Positions 1 through 12,499 of a stretch of DNA of 64,000 bases are shown one piece after another. Each line of letters begins with the position of its first letter. The first letter of the stretch is position 1. The DNA is from Taeniopygia guttata (Eukaryota; Chordata; Aves; Passeriformes; Estrildidae), in NCBI RefSeq assembly GCF_048771995.1, contig NC_133024.1, positions 28,412,001-28,476,000 of the forward strand, written 5' to 3'. The notes below the pieces were generated by a model. It worked only from the letters and a program-made list of their open reading frames with translations. It was not told where the DNA came from and did not search any database. The translations under genes were made by a program, and so were the position numbers.

Positions 1-698
1 TCCTGTCTCACTTATTCCTGTGAATTCCCAGTCAGTTTCCTCACACCCTACAGTATCCTGTTCTTCAATTTATTTCCATGATGCTCAGATAATTTCTCTG
101 CAGTCTGTGCTCTGTGTGTCCATTCACTTCTTTCCTATCTCTTCTGGTAATAGGATTTTTTGCTCCTACTTTTCTGTTTAGAAGCTTTGCCTTTCCTCAT
201 ACAATGATGAGTTCCTTGACTTAAGAGCAGATTGTTCTCAATCCTGCTGAAAGCAGTTAGTTATTGAATGTGGTTGCCATTTTAAAGAAGATAAGATCTC
301 AACCATGGTAACCAACAGTGTGAGACAGGGAAAAGCTTTCAAAAGCGTGCAGGGCCTGAGAATGTGTGAGTGTTGTTCCTAATTTGCACACTGTCATTGT
401 CAACAAAGTCCTTACAGCCAAGATGTGTTATCATGAACCAGACCGATAATAGTATGTTGTTCTAAAATAAAGTGACTTTAATATGTGCATAGATAATGTC
501 ATTAGAACCATCCTGAAACAAGTAATTAGTCTGACTGTGATTTTACTTAAGGTCAGTGCTAGGTGGAGAAGGAGAAGTAATTACATATGATGTGAGCACT
601 CTTACTCTTAGGTAAGCAGGTTTCCCTCTGAGTAACTCCTTCCTTCTCTGATGGCTGTCTGGCTTTCTGGCCATATCTCCTTTCTGTTTGCATCTCAG
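1..698 (+). other. CLSTN3: CLSTN3 intron, no exon seen
   Basis: This stretch lies upstream of the first recognisable CLSTN3 exon and ends in a pyrimidine-rich tract and CAG acceptor. I found no calsyntenin-like coding segment and no repeat family I could name. It is read as the 3' part of a CLSTN3 intron; the rest of the gene lies outside the window to the left. Confidence 0.6.
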
Positions 699-3600
699 TG
701 ACAGACACACGAATGTCAGATGAGATTGTGCACAACCTGGATGGCTGCGAGATCTCACTGGTAGGAGATGACTTGGACCCAGAGAGGGAGTACCTGCTCC
801 TGGATGGGGCACTGCTGCAGCAGCGGGGCCTGGAGCTCGTAAACACCTCTGCCTACCTGACCATCACAGGTACGTCCTCTCCATGGCCATAGCTAGCTAG
901 TTGTGCCTCTGTCACCAACTGTCAGGCATCACTGGGACAAGCACTTGACGTTAGGATGTGTTGGTGTACTTTGTGACACTGAGATGTAACCATTTCTTGA
1001 ACTCCTGGCTTTTGGAAGTCGCTGACCATTTCCTTGGGGAGGTGGCTTTTCCTCCACTTTTGCTCCAGCACAAAGTACTGGGACATGGTGTCATCTCTCA
1101 CCCAGGCCTGTATCACTTCTCCTGACTTACTCCTTGGGGTTTGGTGTTCCCACGTGTCAGCAGCATTTTGCGTGACATGCCAGGGACAACATATCCCACA
1201 ACTTGGGGACTGGTTCAACACTTTTGTTCTCTCCAGAATGCAACAGGGCTGTTGCTCTCAATCCTTCCTTCCCTTCCTTGTTTTAGCAATGCAAGCAGGG
1301 ATTCTATCAGGTCCTCCTCAGCCAGTTCCATCTTTGAGCCCTTCCCAAAATTAATGAACCCAGCATTGCCTTGGATCCCTCTGTAACCTCTAGCTGCTGC
1401 AGTGTTAGGATGCCAGGTGACTTTGGAGCAGGAGCTTCCTCACCCCACCCTTCTTGTCTCAGGTGTGGAGAGCATTGCGGTTTACGAGGAGATCCTACGC
1501 CAGGTCTCCTACCACATCAACCACGGTGCTGCCCTCTACGAAAGGAAGTTTCACCTGTCCTGCACTGAGATGAACGGACGCTACTCCAGCAATGAGTTTA
1601 CTGTCGAGGTATGAGACTGATACAGAGATTCTTCCGCATGCATGGGGAGGACATGGTGCATGGGAATGCACAGGATGTGCCATGGACACAGGTTAGAGTC
1701 CCCTCACTCTGGTCTTTCTGCAGGTGAATGTTCTCCACAACATGAACCGAGCTGCTCATCCTAACCATATTCTGAGCTCCCAGCAGTTTGTGCACCGAGG
1801 CCATCATTTACCTGCAGAGCTGTCTGGGCACAGTTTGGCAAGCACCCACAACAACCCAAGTACGTAACACTATCTTTTGGGTTTATCTTTTTAGATCAGG
1901 ATGCTCATTTTCTGACATCCAGGCAGAACCTATAGTGGAGGATTCCTCTCAGGCTCTCTGCACCCATTATCATTGTTCTCATTATACTGTCTTGTTCCTC
2001 TCATCGTTGGCCAGCAGACTGCAGTCTTTGTCAAATTGTATTTTAGAGCATGCTGCAACAATCCTCCTCTTGTGGGATATTCTTGATGTAGAAGCAGACT
2101 GAATTCTACACTTCAGAGGGTCTAAAAAGAGTAACTGTAAGCTGATTTCATTCATGCACCTTGCAAAGGTGCTGTGTGGGCTTGTGTAAAGTCATTTCTG
2201 AAAGAAGCTTCAAGAGCAGGAGAGAAAAGTGAGTCAAGACTATGACTCCTCTAAAGAGAGAAAGGTGGTGGTCAGTAAGGCAGGAAAATACAGCAGATGA
2301 CACCACACAGACAAGAGGAGAATTCTTGCCCCCAAAACAGAGGAGAGAGAAGCCTGAAAGCTAGACTAGGTGTTTGTCTGTGCTGGTAGCCCTGTGCCTC
2401 AGTCATGACCACACTCCCATCAATTCCTCCTGGGCTGTGAAAGCTCCAGGACTTGTTACATACAGACATTTTGATCCTCTGTTGTAGGGGACACGCAAGG
2501 CACCTTTGAGCTAGCTTTTGCTGCAGCTTCCTAAGTAACTGATATCAAGCTGGTCCAGTCCTGCAGCTGGACTGGAGGACTGGAGCTGGACTGCCCTGCA
2601 CTGCAGGGGCAGCCTGTGCATTTGCCAGCCTTTGCCTCTCCCTTTCCCAGCTCTGCCTGATGGCAGTAGCAAACTTGTCCCTGCTGAACAGAACCATGCA
2701 AACAAATTCATGGAGGGCCTAAATAGACTTTGCAGGGAAGGTGGTTACCTGGGGAGTTGAGGGTCAGTCTACAGGCCTAAAACAAAGATGTAGGAGTTGG
2801 GCTAATGGTCTTAGATGAATTTCAGGTTTTCTCCTGTAGAGAAGCCAGGCTTTTGCCACAGCACTTATTAGAAGTCCATCATAGCATTCACACTTGCTCC
2901 ATGTGCAATGAAGGCATCTTTTGGCTTCTTGCTTTCTCTACTGCTTGCACAGAAATCACTCTCTTTGAAAATCATCCTCGAGCCCTTAGAGGCTGTCCTC
3001 AGCACACATTTCTCCCTCCCAAGAGCAGGATACAGATATATGGGGTGCAACATATTCTGGCGAATTCTGAGATAAAGATGTGCAGAGTCTACAGGCCAGG
3101 CTGGCATCACAGGAAGTGCCTGTGCCAGGGGCACAGTCAAGTCAGGCTACATTCCTGCACAGACCCAGGCTCTGCCCAGGGATCTCAGTTCCTGCGTGTC
3201 AGCTTGGAATGCATGTCTCTGTGACAGACTCTAGACACAACTTCTTGCTTTCTTTCTCCAAAGTGGTCCCCAGTGCTGCCACTGTCATCATCGTGGTGTG
3301 TGTGGGCTTCCTGGCACTTATGGTGATCCTCGGCATCCTGCGCATCCACTCCCTGCACCGCCGGGGAATGGGGCAAGAGGTCCCTGGGGCTGCTGAGTCG
3401 GGGCACACCAGCACTGGAGGCAAAGAGAGCGACATGTTCTGGGACGACTCGGCCCTCACCATCATCGTCAACCCCATGGAGGTGAGGAGTGGCCACTGCG
3501 GCCAGGGCTGGGCGGGCAGCTGGGCTGTCAGACCCTTCCCCTTACCCCATCTCACCTCCCCAGTCCTACCAGAGCTGTCAGGAGAGGGCAGCAGGGAGTG

Positions 3601-3734
3601 TGGAGGGCAGAACTGGCGAGGGCGTGGAGGACGATGACGACAGCACCGACTCGGAGACACCCGACTCCCCGGACAGCAGCGACATGAATGACCGGCACAT
3701 CATCGGCAAAAGTGACATCTCTCACCGCTACTAG
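699..3734 (+). CDS. CLSTN3: Calsyntenin-3, C-terminal five coding exons (5' part outside window)
   Basis: Calsyntenin-3 is a type I postsynaptic membrane protein of the cadherin superfamily that helps organise synapses. Five exons are visible: 699-869, 1463-1608, 1724-1859, 3264-3481 and 3564-3734, with GT/AG borders and joining phases (842 nt; the first codon is shared with an exon outside the window). They encode the last 280 residues. The membrane-proximal ectodomain has TRMSDEIVHNLDGCEISLVG and NGRYSSNEF. The fourth exon carries one transmembrane helix (TVIIVVCVGFLALMVILGI) followed by a basic stop-transfer HSLHRR. The cytosolic tail has the kinesin-light-chain type motif FWDDSAL and the NPMESY motif of the family. 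It ends in an acidic stretch and HRY-stop. I matched it to human CLSTN3 from memory. The tail after NPMESYQ is longer and more acidic than I recall for human. The neighbour PEX5 fits the human gene order. Confidence 0.96.
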
Positions 3735-4320
3735 GAGCTTTAAAACACCCACCCAGTGGATCCCCCCAAAACATATGGCAGGAAGGAGGAGGTGTCTTAC
3801 TTTCAACTTCTTTCCTCCCCCACCGTGTACACATGTGCTCCTCCCTCATTGATCATTTCTGCCTCCCATGTTCCTTCATCTTCTGCCATTCTCGTTGTGG
3901 ACATTCCCCACGTTATTGACCCCCCATCTGGCTCTCCAGAAACATGTGTTAGGGCACTTACACATGATGGTGGCACGGTTCAAACTGTGATGCAGGTCTT
4001 GGAAAGAATGGAAATCTGAGAGGCAGAGCCAGCCATAGGGCTCAGAGTGGGGTTTCTCACAATCCCTTCCCAGATATTATATATATATATTGTATATTTT
4101 TTCAATGTTGTCATTTGAGGTTTATTCTCGTTTCATGCAAAAAAAAAAAAAAAAAAAAAAAAAAATCAAAAAAAAACCAACCAACAAACCACTGCAGCTT
4201 TGTGTCGCTTTGTAAAATTGTCAATACTCCTATTATGAAATGAATGAAGGTAAGAAAGATGAGGAAACAAAGTGGATTTTAAAATAAATGGATTTCAAAT
4301 AAAACATTCAGGACTTCTGC
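3735..4320 (+). other. CLSTN3: CLSTN3 3' UTR with two polyadenylation hexamers
   Basis: No coding follows the TAG at 3732-3734. The region holds a TA run near 4078-4092 and a long A run. AATAAA hexamers lie at 4283-4288 and 4298-4303, which are the likely mRNA end signals. The UTR end is inferred from the hexamers only. Confidence 0.6.
4139..4165 (+). repeat. Poly(A) tract of 27 bases in the CLSTN3 3' UTR
   Basis: An uninterrupted run of 27 A is followed by a second A-rich stretch. It lies upstream of the polyadenylation hexamers and has no recognisable retroposed body before it, so it looks like a simple repeat rather than the tail of a processed copy. Confidence 0.9.
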
Positions 4321-5574
4321 AGTTTTTCACTACACCCAGAGAAAGAAACAGTGTAGCTTCTAATGTGAAACTGGAGCTTGTCCAGAGCATGTATTTACCG
4401 AAATTGCCACATTATCTCAGAGAAGGGTTACATTTTTTAGCATGTGATGAAACAAGAATAACACATCACTCACGACCCTACCCCTGCATTTCTGAGACTC
4501 AAAATGCCCTGTAAACACAATGCAGCCTTCCCCAGGACTCGGTGCTGGGGACCCACAAAAGAACAGAAGGCATTCAAACTTGTTGCAGGCAAATGTAGCA
4601 CATGAAACAAACTGAATTCTTGAACTCAGGAAAATACATAAGGCTCTTTCCATACACTCAGTGCATCAACAGAAACTGGCCAAATCTCCTTAGCTTCATC
4701 TATCTTGTCACATGGTATGCTTTCTTTATCAGTATGATAGAATATTTTTTATAACAGGGGTTCCAGTTTGTAGAACAGACCCAGCACTTCTTGGGGAAGG
4801 AGGCATCTCTCTGCTGAGCATGGAGGGGATGGAAACACAACAGATCAAGCACAACATGGCTCTGAGCCCAGCAGTAGCACAAGTTGCTAGGATAGTGCTT
4901 CAGAGCAGGTTGTGCTTCTTCCCTGGATCTACTTGGTCTGGTTTTTCAGACCCTGCAAGACAAAAAGGGGCTGCCTGGCACATCTTGGGGCAACAGCTGC
5001 AACATGTGAGGGACTCTAAGGAAAATCCTGCAATTTGTTGGCAGCCAAGGTTGAGAAATCCTCCTTAAGGGCAAGAAGGCAGTACAGTAGGTGAGAGTGG
5101 AAGAGCCCCTCTGAGGCCAAAGGTTGCAGCACAAGATCTCTGCTTGCTGCAGTTCTCTCAGATGTTTGAGCTCTAGCCTGTCTTCATGCCCAGCTGTGCC
5201 CATGTATGGTTGTTACTAGGTTCAAAAGAAGTGAACATGCTGGAGTAAGACACTCTTAACACCATTCTGCTTTGTCTCCTTCCCAGTAAATTCTATGCCT
5301 TTGTTTCATCAAGGGACTTTACAACAGGAACTGTCAAACCAATGCCCTGACATCTTGAAGCACTGGAATAACTCAAGTCTCCAGAAGGAAAAAAAAGGCT
5401 ACACTGCACATTGGAGCAAAGATTTTGGCACAAAATAGTCATTGTGTCCTGAGAATGCCTGACCCAAATCTTATCTGTGACAAAAAGCACCACCTCTCAG
5501 AGCCCTGCAAACACCAGGTCTCAGGACCACGATGTCCCTGCACCTCCACAGCAGCCTCAGCCAAGTGCTACAGC
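4321..5574 (-). other. Tail-to-tail gap; probable 3' UTR of the SLC25A36-like gene
   Basis: This lies between the convergent ends of CLSTN3 and the mitochondrial carrier. No coding exon, tRNA or recognisable transposon was seen. Part of it must be the carrier 3' UTR, but I saw no clear AATAAA on the minus strand close to the stop, so the transcript end is unknown. Confidence 0.4.
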
Positions 5575-8500
5575 TTACAAGGGGGAAGAGGCCAAATGCA
5601 CGATGAGTTCATAGGTAGCCATCATGATGGCTGCGTTTGGGATCTGGCGGATCAGGTGCGCCAGGAGCCCCCGGTATAAAGCCAAGGGTCCCTCTTCACG
5701 GACCACGAGCTGCAGAGTCTGCGTAAAGGAACGGTACCGCGACCCTTCCTCTCGCAACCGCGTCCGAATGACCTCTGCAGAGACAAGAAGGGAAGCCACA
5801 TATTAGCAGATGGATCCTACAGGCATGGCATCTCCCATCAAGGGGAACAGAAGCAAGGAGAGTGGACCCACTCACCGTGTGGATATGCAATGCATGTAGC
5901 GCATGTTTTAGAGACAGCAGCAGCGCTCATTAGTCCGAAGAAATCGTTGTTGTTTGGTGGAAGTGTGAGTGATGGGGAATGGGAATGCTGGCTGCTTCTC
6001 AGCTCTTTTTTCAGTGCTTCGTAGATGACAAAGTGTATGATGGTCTCTGACACTCCAGCATAGGAGGCAGTGATCCCACGGTAAAATCCACGCAGGCCTT
6101 CTGTGCGGTACACGTGCATGGCACACTGGAGAGCATTTCTTGCCATCTCCCCCTTCACTCTGGAAAGAAGGGAGGGGGTTAGGACAGCATACTGCACCCC
6201 AACCTATAGTGCTGCAATAACCCTCTTGCTCAGGCTATGACTTGCCATGTTCTGATGAGAAATCGCAGACTTCTCTCTGCCCACCAACCCCCAAACCAAT
6301 CCTGGTGTGACATGCAGCAGCTCTGCACTGTAGGCCTGCCTTACCTGGCTTCCAGCTGCATCCTGGTTTTCACTAGCCAGATGGGGTTGGTGAGTGTGGC
6401 TGAACTAATGCCTGGGGAACAGAAGAGGAAGACTGTGAGTGCCAGGATCATGCTGCCAGTTTGTGAAGAGGTGCTGATCTATCAGCTCTCTGAGCTCTGC
6501 TTGGCAAGCTGCAGGCATTTGCAATTTGAGAATGACCTTGAGAAGAGATATTTAGGACAGACTATTTGATTCTCCTCCTCCCCTATTCCAGCCTTTGTCT
6601 AGTGATAATTAGCTCCTCTGCCTCCAACAAAACCCTACTATAGGCCCGGGTGTTACAAAGAGGCAGGAAACAGAATACTAATTTTTCAGGAGTGGAGGAT
6701 TTTGTTAGAGAACTGGAATATATAAAGAGAAATGGTTCTGTGAGTAGTCCAAATTACACACTGCCTTCTCTCTCACAGCAGAATAGAGCTCATGATAGCA
6801 GCTGAAAGGATAAAGACATGACTTCAAGAGATGAGCCTAAGAAGAATGACGAGTGAGAAAACATTGTGGTTACCCAAGGAACTGACTTGTCCACAGGTGG
6901 AGGGAGAAAACTTCAGAGCAGCAATGGAGAAGGAACGATACACATAGGCATTTCCAGACAGAAGGACCTCTTGGCTTTGATTTGAGACAGAAAAGGCTCA
7001 CCTGCACAGGCTGCTGCTAATATGTGTACTTTCTTGGACTCCGGTACCAGGACAGTATTAAGCCTCTCCTTAGTAGCAGAATAGGCAGCAAAATATATAG
7101 CCCTGGTTAGAAAAAAATTACAGAAGAGGTTACAGCTCCCCTATGAGGAGCAGAGACACTACTGTGTGGTCTCACTCCAGCTTTCCTTACTCCCATCACA
7201 GTTCTGTCTAATGTGACATCTGATACCATTTATACCTGCCCCCCGGCAATCATCTTAACACTATGATCAGAAGTTCCAGAAGATGTCTGTGTGAAGGGGT
7301 CCTGTGGCACATGAGCACAAGGCCCAGACTGCTTTCAGAAAGTGTAGTGACAGCTATGACACAGGTCCCTTAAAAAGTGTACATGAGGCACTGTCGTGGA
7401 ACAGTACTCACCGGGAAGGAGCAACCCCAGCGAGGTTTGGACCCAGACCTCGGAACAGGGATCGTTTGCCTTCCTTCTCAAGGATGGCCCTACAGAAGGA
7501 AATTAACAGAGAAATCAGCAGAATAACTAAGCTGGGGCCTCTCCTGTTCCTCCTCTGTCTTTGTTCTTCATTATTTCTTGTAGCACCCTCTCCTCACCTC
7601 CCAAGGTATCCTTTTTCTGCCCTGCTCTCATTTTCTTTCCAATCACTTCTCCTCTCTCCTTCAGTCATAGACTCATGGAACCCCTTAGGTTGGAAATGAC
7701 TTTGAAGATCATCTAGTTCCAACTACCGTGCCATAAGCAGGGACACTTTTCACTAGTCATTGCACCCTATTCTTGATAATGCCATCCCTCTGGGTCTGAT
7801 TAAACCACTAGCTGAGACATTCCTCCCAGCCCCCTAAAGCTGCCTTGCAGAGCACAGATCACTAGTGAGAAGCAGATGTACATGTGCTCTGAGCAAACCT
7901 TCTATTGCACTTGTGGCTTCCACAGCCTCAGCCCAACTCTCTTTCTCTCCCCCCTCACACCCTCCACCCAATGGCCAAACCATCACCTCCCTGGTGCTAA
8001 CAGGCACACTGCCCTGTCCTGCTCACCTCAGCAACTTGAGCACTCCAGGAGATGGTGGGGTGGGATTCATCAGCCTCACACTCATCCCTGACAGCTGTAC
8101 CTCTGGGAGGCACAGAGGCCGCAGTGCCAGCTGGGATGACTGCAGACGTGTCTTCACCACTTCCAGGGGACAGGTCAGGATGGCTCCAGCTGTTCCACCA
8201 CATCTAGGGCATAGCAGCACATGCAAGAATGACCTCTGTCCACAACTTCTCCCCTCTGGGAGAGGAGGTTAGGCACCCCAGCCTGTGTCACGCGTGGCCT
8301 CCTGCTCTGACACTGATTAACGTAACAGCTCAACTTGAGACATCATCTGGCAGCTTCACTCTGAAGCCTTACTCAGTATTTGAGACAGAGTCCCAAGTCC
8401 ATGGGGACTCAGCCGTCCCCCAGAGCAAACATTTCTGCTGCCCACCCTCACTGCAAAACCTGCTGCTGAGGTCAGCAGGCACCGTGGCCCACACTTCACC

Positions 8501-11500
8501 ACAGCCATACCAGATCACAGTGGGGCAGCACAGAACTCTCCCACCTCTCAGCCTGCCCATGTCTTTAATCCATAATTACATGAGACCCACATTGGCAAGG
8601 CCCAGTAAGCAAGATCTGTAGCTTCTGCCAACAGCCAGGCTCTCTCTAAGCCTGGCTTGCTTAATGAAAGAGGACTCTGACCTTCAGCAGGCAAAACCTA
8701 TTTTTGGAACTCATGAACCATCTCCATCAATGGCTCTCGTCACACTGCAGGAATGTTGAAAGGACACATATCCCGTTTTTCCCTTTTCCACCACCCAGGG
8801 ACAAGTCAGAAATTACACATTTGGTTTTCATCTTCTGCCCCTCTAAATCCTTTGACTGATAACTCTGCTCTTCTAGAGGATGCTCATTTTGAGATGAATT
8901 TGCATGCAAACCATGCAAGAGGCTTTGACAAATGGGCGATTGTTTACGTCTGCAACAGCCAAAATTGCTTTGTTTCACAAGAGATGGAGGCGTAATAAAA
9001 AGCTCACTCTGCTCCAAAGAAAGAAAAGGCAACCAAAGAACCACAAGATATCAGGGAAGAGTCAGGTGTATTACATATGACAGTGCAGGATGGCAAAGAG
9101 CGAGAGTTCTGAAAAATTATTTTGAAAGAGTCTATACAGCTCAATGAACATATACAGTATTTTCACAGCCTTTGCTCCTTCAACATCATTGCCAAGAGGA
9201 AGTGGGGTAAAAAAACCCCAAAAAATCAAAAAAGAGAGGTCTGGATGCCTATCCAAGAGTTGAAGATATGGCAGTTAGGAGATTATGGAGCTGATGATGC
9301 TGGCAACTAGCTATGCTATTCCATAACACTCATGTAGCTTTGTCAAGCCCTTGGCAGATGTACACAGTGGTGGTGACGACTTGCAGAGCAGTCCATCAGC
9401 AGCAATTTCCCTCAGGAGGTATATGATGAGTGGTGGGAGTCTGGCAATGTTCTGACTCCTGAATTTAGCTCCAGCTCAGAAGACAGCACCTGGCAAAGCA
9501 GTGAATACAGTGGCTCAGGTTCTCTGGGTGAACAAGCTGACCAAGCACAGACTCCAAGACACAGCCTATGCAGCAATCCAGAGTTGTATGAGGCAGGGTC
9601 TGCTTTCACAAAGGCCATGTTGATTCTTCCCATACAGACCATATTCACTCAGGGATCTAACAGTCCTATTCTTTACCTTAGATTCTATTAATTTGTCTTA
9701 TACAGGCTCCAGACTTGCATGCCTGTTGCTTCTTTGAGCAGATGTACAGTCTCCAGTTCAGGAGAAGATTGAGTACAGAGGTACAGTGGAAACAGATCAA
9801 AGTCTAAAAGGTTCAAATAGGGCAGTTTCAACTCCTTATCTAAAAGCTGAGGAAACAATACGTTAGGAAAACACTGAGAGAAGCAATTGCTTGGTATACT
9901 AATAATTTTTCTCTCTCATAGTGCATAAGGAAGCAAAAGTTTATGTAATGTTCTCTTAATATCTAATTTCTTCAAGAAGTCCCCATGTGCAATGGTCAGG
10001 ATCTGAGTTTGAACACATGCTTCCAGTATATATAAAATTTTCCTGAGGTTGTGTTCCTGAAGCTACCGATACATACAGATAATAAAAAAAGTATTATAAA
10101 AGCAATAATAACAATTAAAGAAATTGTTGCTCCTTAGCATAGTGGCCATTTAATCACAGAAAGAGAGTGTGAGGTGAAGGGCCACTATGAGCTGCTGTGC
10201 TTCAATGGTAAGACTAAAGAGGAAAAAAGAACATTCATTAATTAAAGCTAAGGAAATGAGGTGTACCAGTTCAAAACTAGAAGAAATCTCAACTGTAATG
10301 TATTAATGTGCATTACATGATGATACAGCTTCTTACACTCTACAGAAGACATAGGTCTGCAAAATTCTTCTGTTTCAGGAGAAATGGAAAATTATGTGTC
10401 ATTACTCTTGAAGCAAGAACTAAAGCAATTTCTGCAAAATAGGATGAAGAGCAGCAGTTGAAAATGAGTACAACACGTACTCTCAGAGGAAAGCTGTGGC
10501 AAAAAGTGCTAAATGAAGAAGGTGGGTAATTTTACCTTAGAAAATGGTACTTGCCTCTAGATCTTGCTTTCACATTTTAAAGGGAAAACTGACAAGTTTG
10601 AGGTGACAGAAAAAGAGGATTAGTTGAGAAATACAAAATAGACTGTTAACATTTTTTAAGTGACCTGAAAAGTGTATAAGCACATGCACAGAGGTGACAA
10701 GGTTTGCTGGTAATTCATGTTAGCTCTTACTTAGGCTAGCCAAAATTTAAGATGGCTTGAAGATCTTCATTTAAGAATAGTAATGCAGACAAACCTGCAG
10801 TTAAACCAGGTTTCTGCCTAGGACACAGACAAATAAAGGTCACCTACAGAAGAGTAGGAGAAATACCTCCAGAACACTCTCCCAGCTTCCCATAATTTTC
10901 AGTTCAGAAATTTCCTCAGACAGAAATGTTGCCTTGCTTTTAGTAGCCTTCAACACATTCTTTTTAAAATGCTTCCTGGACACATAAGAAGCCTTTACCT
11001 TCTACTATCCTGTTGCCAGGAGTCCCCACAGTCTAACTGCACACTGTGGGAAGAACTGTGTTCTTGCATTAGCTCTGAACAAACCTCTCACAAGTTTCTT
11101 TGGCTGGTTCCCAGTTCCTATACTAGAAGACAAAGTGGAGAACTGCTCCTTCATGAATGAGACCCTGTTTTGTTCCATTACATAAACCAGTAATATTAAA
11201 TATAGTGCGGCAGTAAATGGAACTTTTCATTCATCTCTTATTATCCCCGGGGTTTTAATTAGCTGTAATTCAGGAGTACTGCTTAATGGATGAGGTCAGA
11301 TACAGACTGACAAAGTTCCCACTAGTGACATTCTTGTTACTAGCCAAACTCTCAGTTTTCCAGGAACCATGGTGGAAAAAGACAAAGAAAAGTTTAAGAA
11401 GAAAGCTAAGAAAGATGAATGTATTAAGAAAGTCTAAGATGTAACGATTATATAGTTCAAAGGATAAATTAATAAAAGAGAATAGCATATACAAAGTAAC

Positions 11501-12348
11501 AATGGGAACAGAGACGACAGATACACATATGCAAAGACTGACATAGCACAAGAACTGCATTAGCTGCAGAAAATTGGAATTCTACTAATTAAAAACAAAT
11601 AAATTATGTGCGTTATTGTACATGCCGTATCACAGGCCTCACTGTCACACGGATTCCAGCAAGTTGGCAGGATTTGGAAAAGGATTAGGTGGCTGCCTAA
11701 GCAGAGAACTTGTGCAGTTCCTCAGACAAGTCCGGAGGACAACATTATCTTCTGCTTTAGGACACCATAAACTTGAAGCTCATTGTTTTGAGACTTTCGA
11801 GAGAGGAAGGGGGAAATGCCACGGGACAAATTTACTTGCACAGGGGCACGCTTCTAATGCAGAGAGGCACGGCTGGGATCCAAACACCTGACTCACCAGA
11901 ATCAGCCGCACTATTTAAAGCCAGAAAAGTGACACAGGAATCTCAGCCATGCGCTGAAGGAGAGAGCTGGGCGCCCTCCCGAGCACATGGGTGCCCCGCT
12001 GAAGGGGCCTCGTGGCGCTCTCGATCAGCACCCCTTCTTCCCTTGCCCCGCATCCCCGGCAAGCTCCGGCTGGATGAAGCTCCACGTCCCACAGGGAGGC
12101 TCTCCTTCTTCCCAAGCCCCGCAGCCAGATATTCCCCGCGGCGCTGCGGGGCCGCTCCACGGCGCCGAGCCCCGATCCGGACCGGGCACAGCGGCGCCCG
12201 CGGAGGCTGCTCTGCCCCGGCTCCCGGCGGCGGCTGCTGCTGGAGCCGCGGCCCCAATCCCGCCCCAGGGCGCCCTCCTGCCCCCGCCCGGCTCCCGGGG
12301 CACTCACCCTCCGGCGAGCAGGTGGAGCAGCGTGCTGTGCTGCGACAT
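5575..12348 (-). CDS. SLC25A36-like mitochondrial pyrimidine nucleotide carrier (complete, 7 exons)
   Basis: Mitochondrial carrier of the SLC25A33/SLC25A36 (yeast Rim2) branch, whose members exchange pyrimidine nucleotides across the inner membrane. Minus-strand exons in order: 12348-12308, 8203-8027, 7489-7412, 7102-7002, 6411-6345, 6159-5876 and 5774-5575. All have GT/AG borders and joining phases, giving 948 nt and 315 residues; I recall human SLC25A36 as 311. It starts [14 protein letters not shown], close to human MSQRDTLVHLFAGG. The three carrier repeats show [11 protein letters not shown] (from about residue 25), [11 protein letters not shown] and [14 protein letters not shown]. Tryptophan in place of the acidic residue in repeat 2 (PIW) is typical of this branch. 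The end [17 protein letters not shown] is also diagnostic. It diverges throughout from both SLC25A33 and SLC25A36, so I call it a separate paralog and give no symbol. It is convergent with CLSTN3 and head to head with PEX5 about 4 kb away. Confidence 0.93.
7663..7770 (-). mobile_element. CR1 LINE 3'-end fragment in intron 2 of the carrier gene
   Basis: The plus strand reads as the reverse complement of the avian CR1 3' end: a TCATAGACTCATGGAA start, then GGTTGGAAATGACTTTGAAG and ATCATCTAGTTCCAAC. Only about 100 bp is recognisable before similarity fades. It is a 5'-truncated old copy lying in the same direction as the host gene. Confidence 0.8.
8204..12307 (-). other. Intron 1 of the SLC25A36-like gene, about 4.1 kb
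   Basis: It runs from the donor after codon 13 to the acceptor before the [14 protein letters not shown] exon. I saw no alternative coding exon, RNA gene or well-preserved repeat. The left half contains AT-rich single-copy sequence; the right end enters the CpG island. Confidence 0.6.
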
Positions 12349-12480
12349 GGCCCCGGCCCCGGCCCCGGCCCCGGCCCCGGCCCGGGCCCCGCCGCGGCAG
12401 CCCCCGCCCGCCCGGAGGAGGCGCCCGGGCGGCGGCAGCGGGAGCGGCGGGCGGGGCGCTGCGAGGGGAGCGAGGGCTCC
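11950..12480 (-). promoter_or_regulatory. CpG-island promoter, 5' UTR and first exon of the SLC25A36-like gene
   Basis: This interval is very GC-rich with dense CpG, unlike its AT-rich flanks, and contains the 41-nt first coding exon (12308-12348). There is no obvious TATA box. Long open frames on both strands here are a by-product of base composition. The transcription start is probably upstream of 12390 on the minus strand, but its exact place cannot be read from sequence. Confidence 0.75.
12349..12390 (-). repeat. GGGGCC hexanucleotide repeat directly before the start codon
   Basis: On the transcribed strand this is a tandem of seven GGGGCC-type units, six exact and one with a single change, ending immediately before the ATG of the carrier gene. 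It is therefore 5' UTR sequence. G-runs of this kind can form G-quadruplexes in RNA and DNA and could affect initiation; that is inference. Confidence 0.92.
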
Positions 12481-12499
12481 TCCGTGCAGAGATGTACGC

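Noticed and set aside
1860-3263. Possible alternative first exon in the large CLSTN3 intron, like the mammalian fat-specific short isoform
   Set aside because: A 139-codon frame at 2805-3224 has no resemblance that I can recognise, and the short isoform is reported as mammalian. No promoter-like or splice evidence seen.
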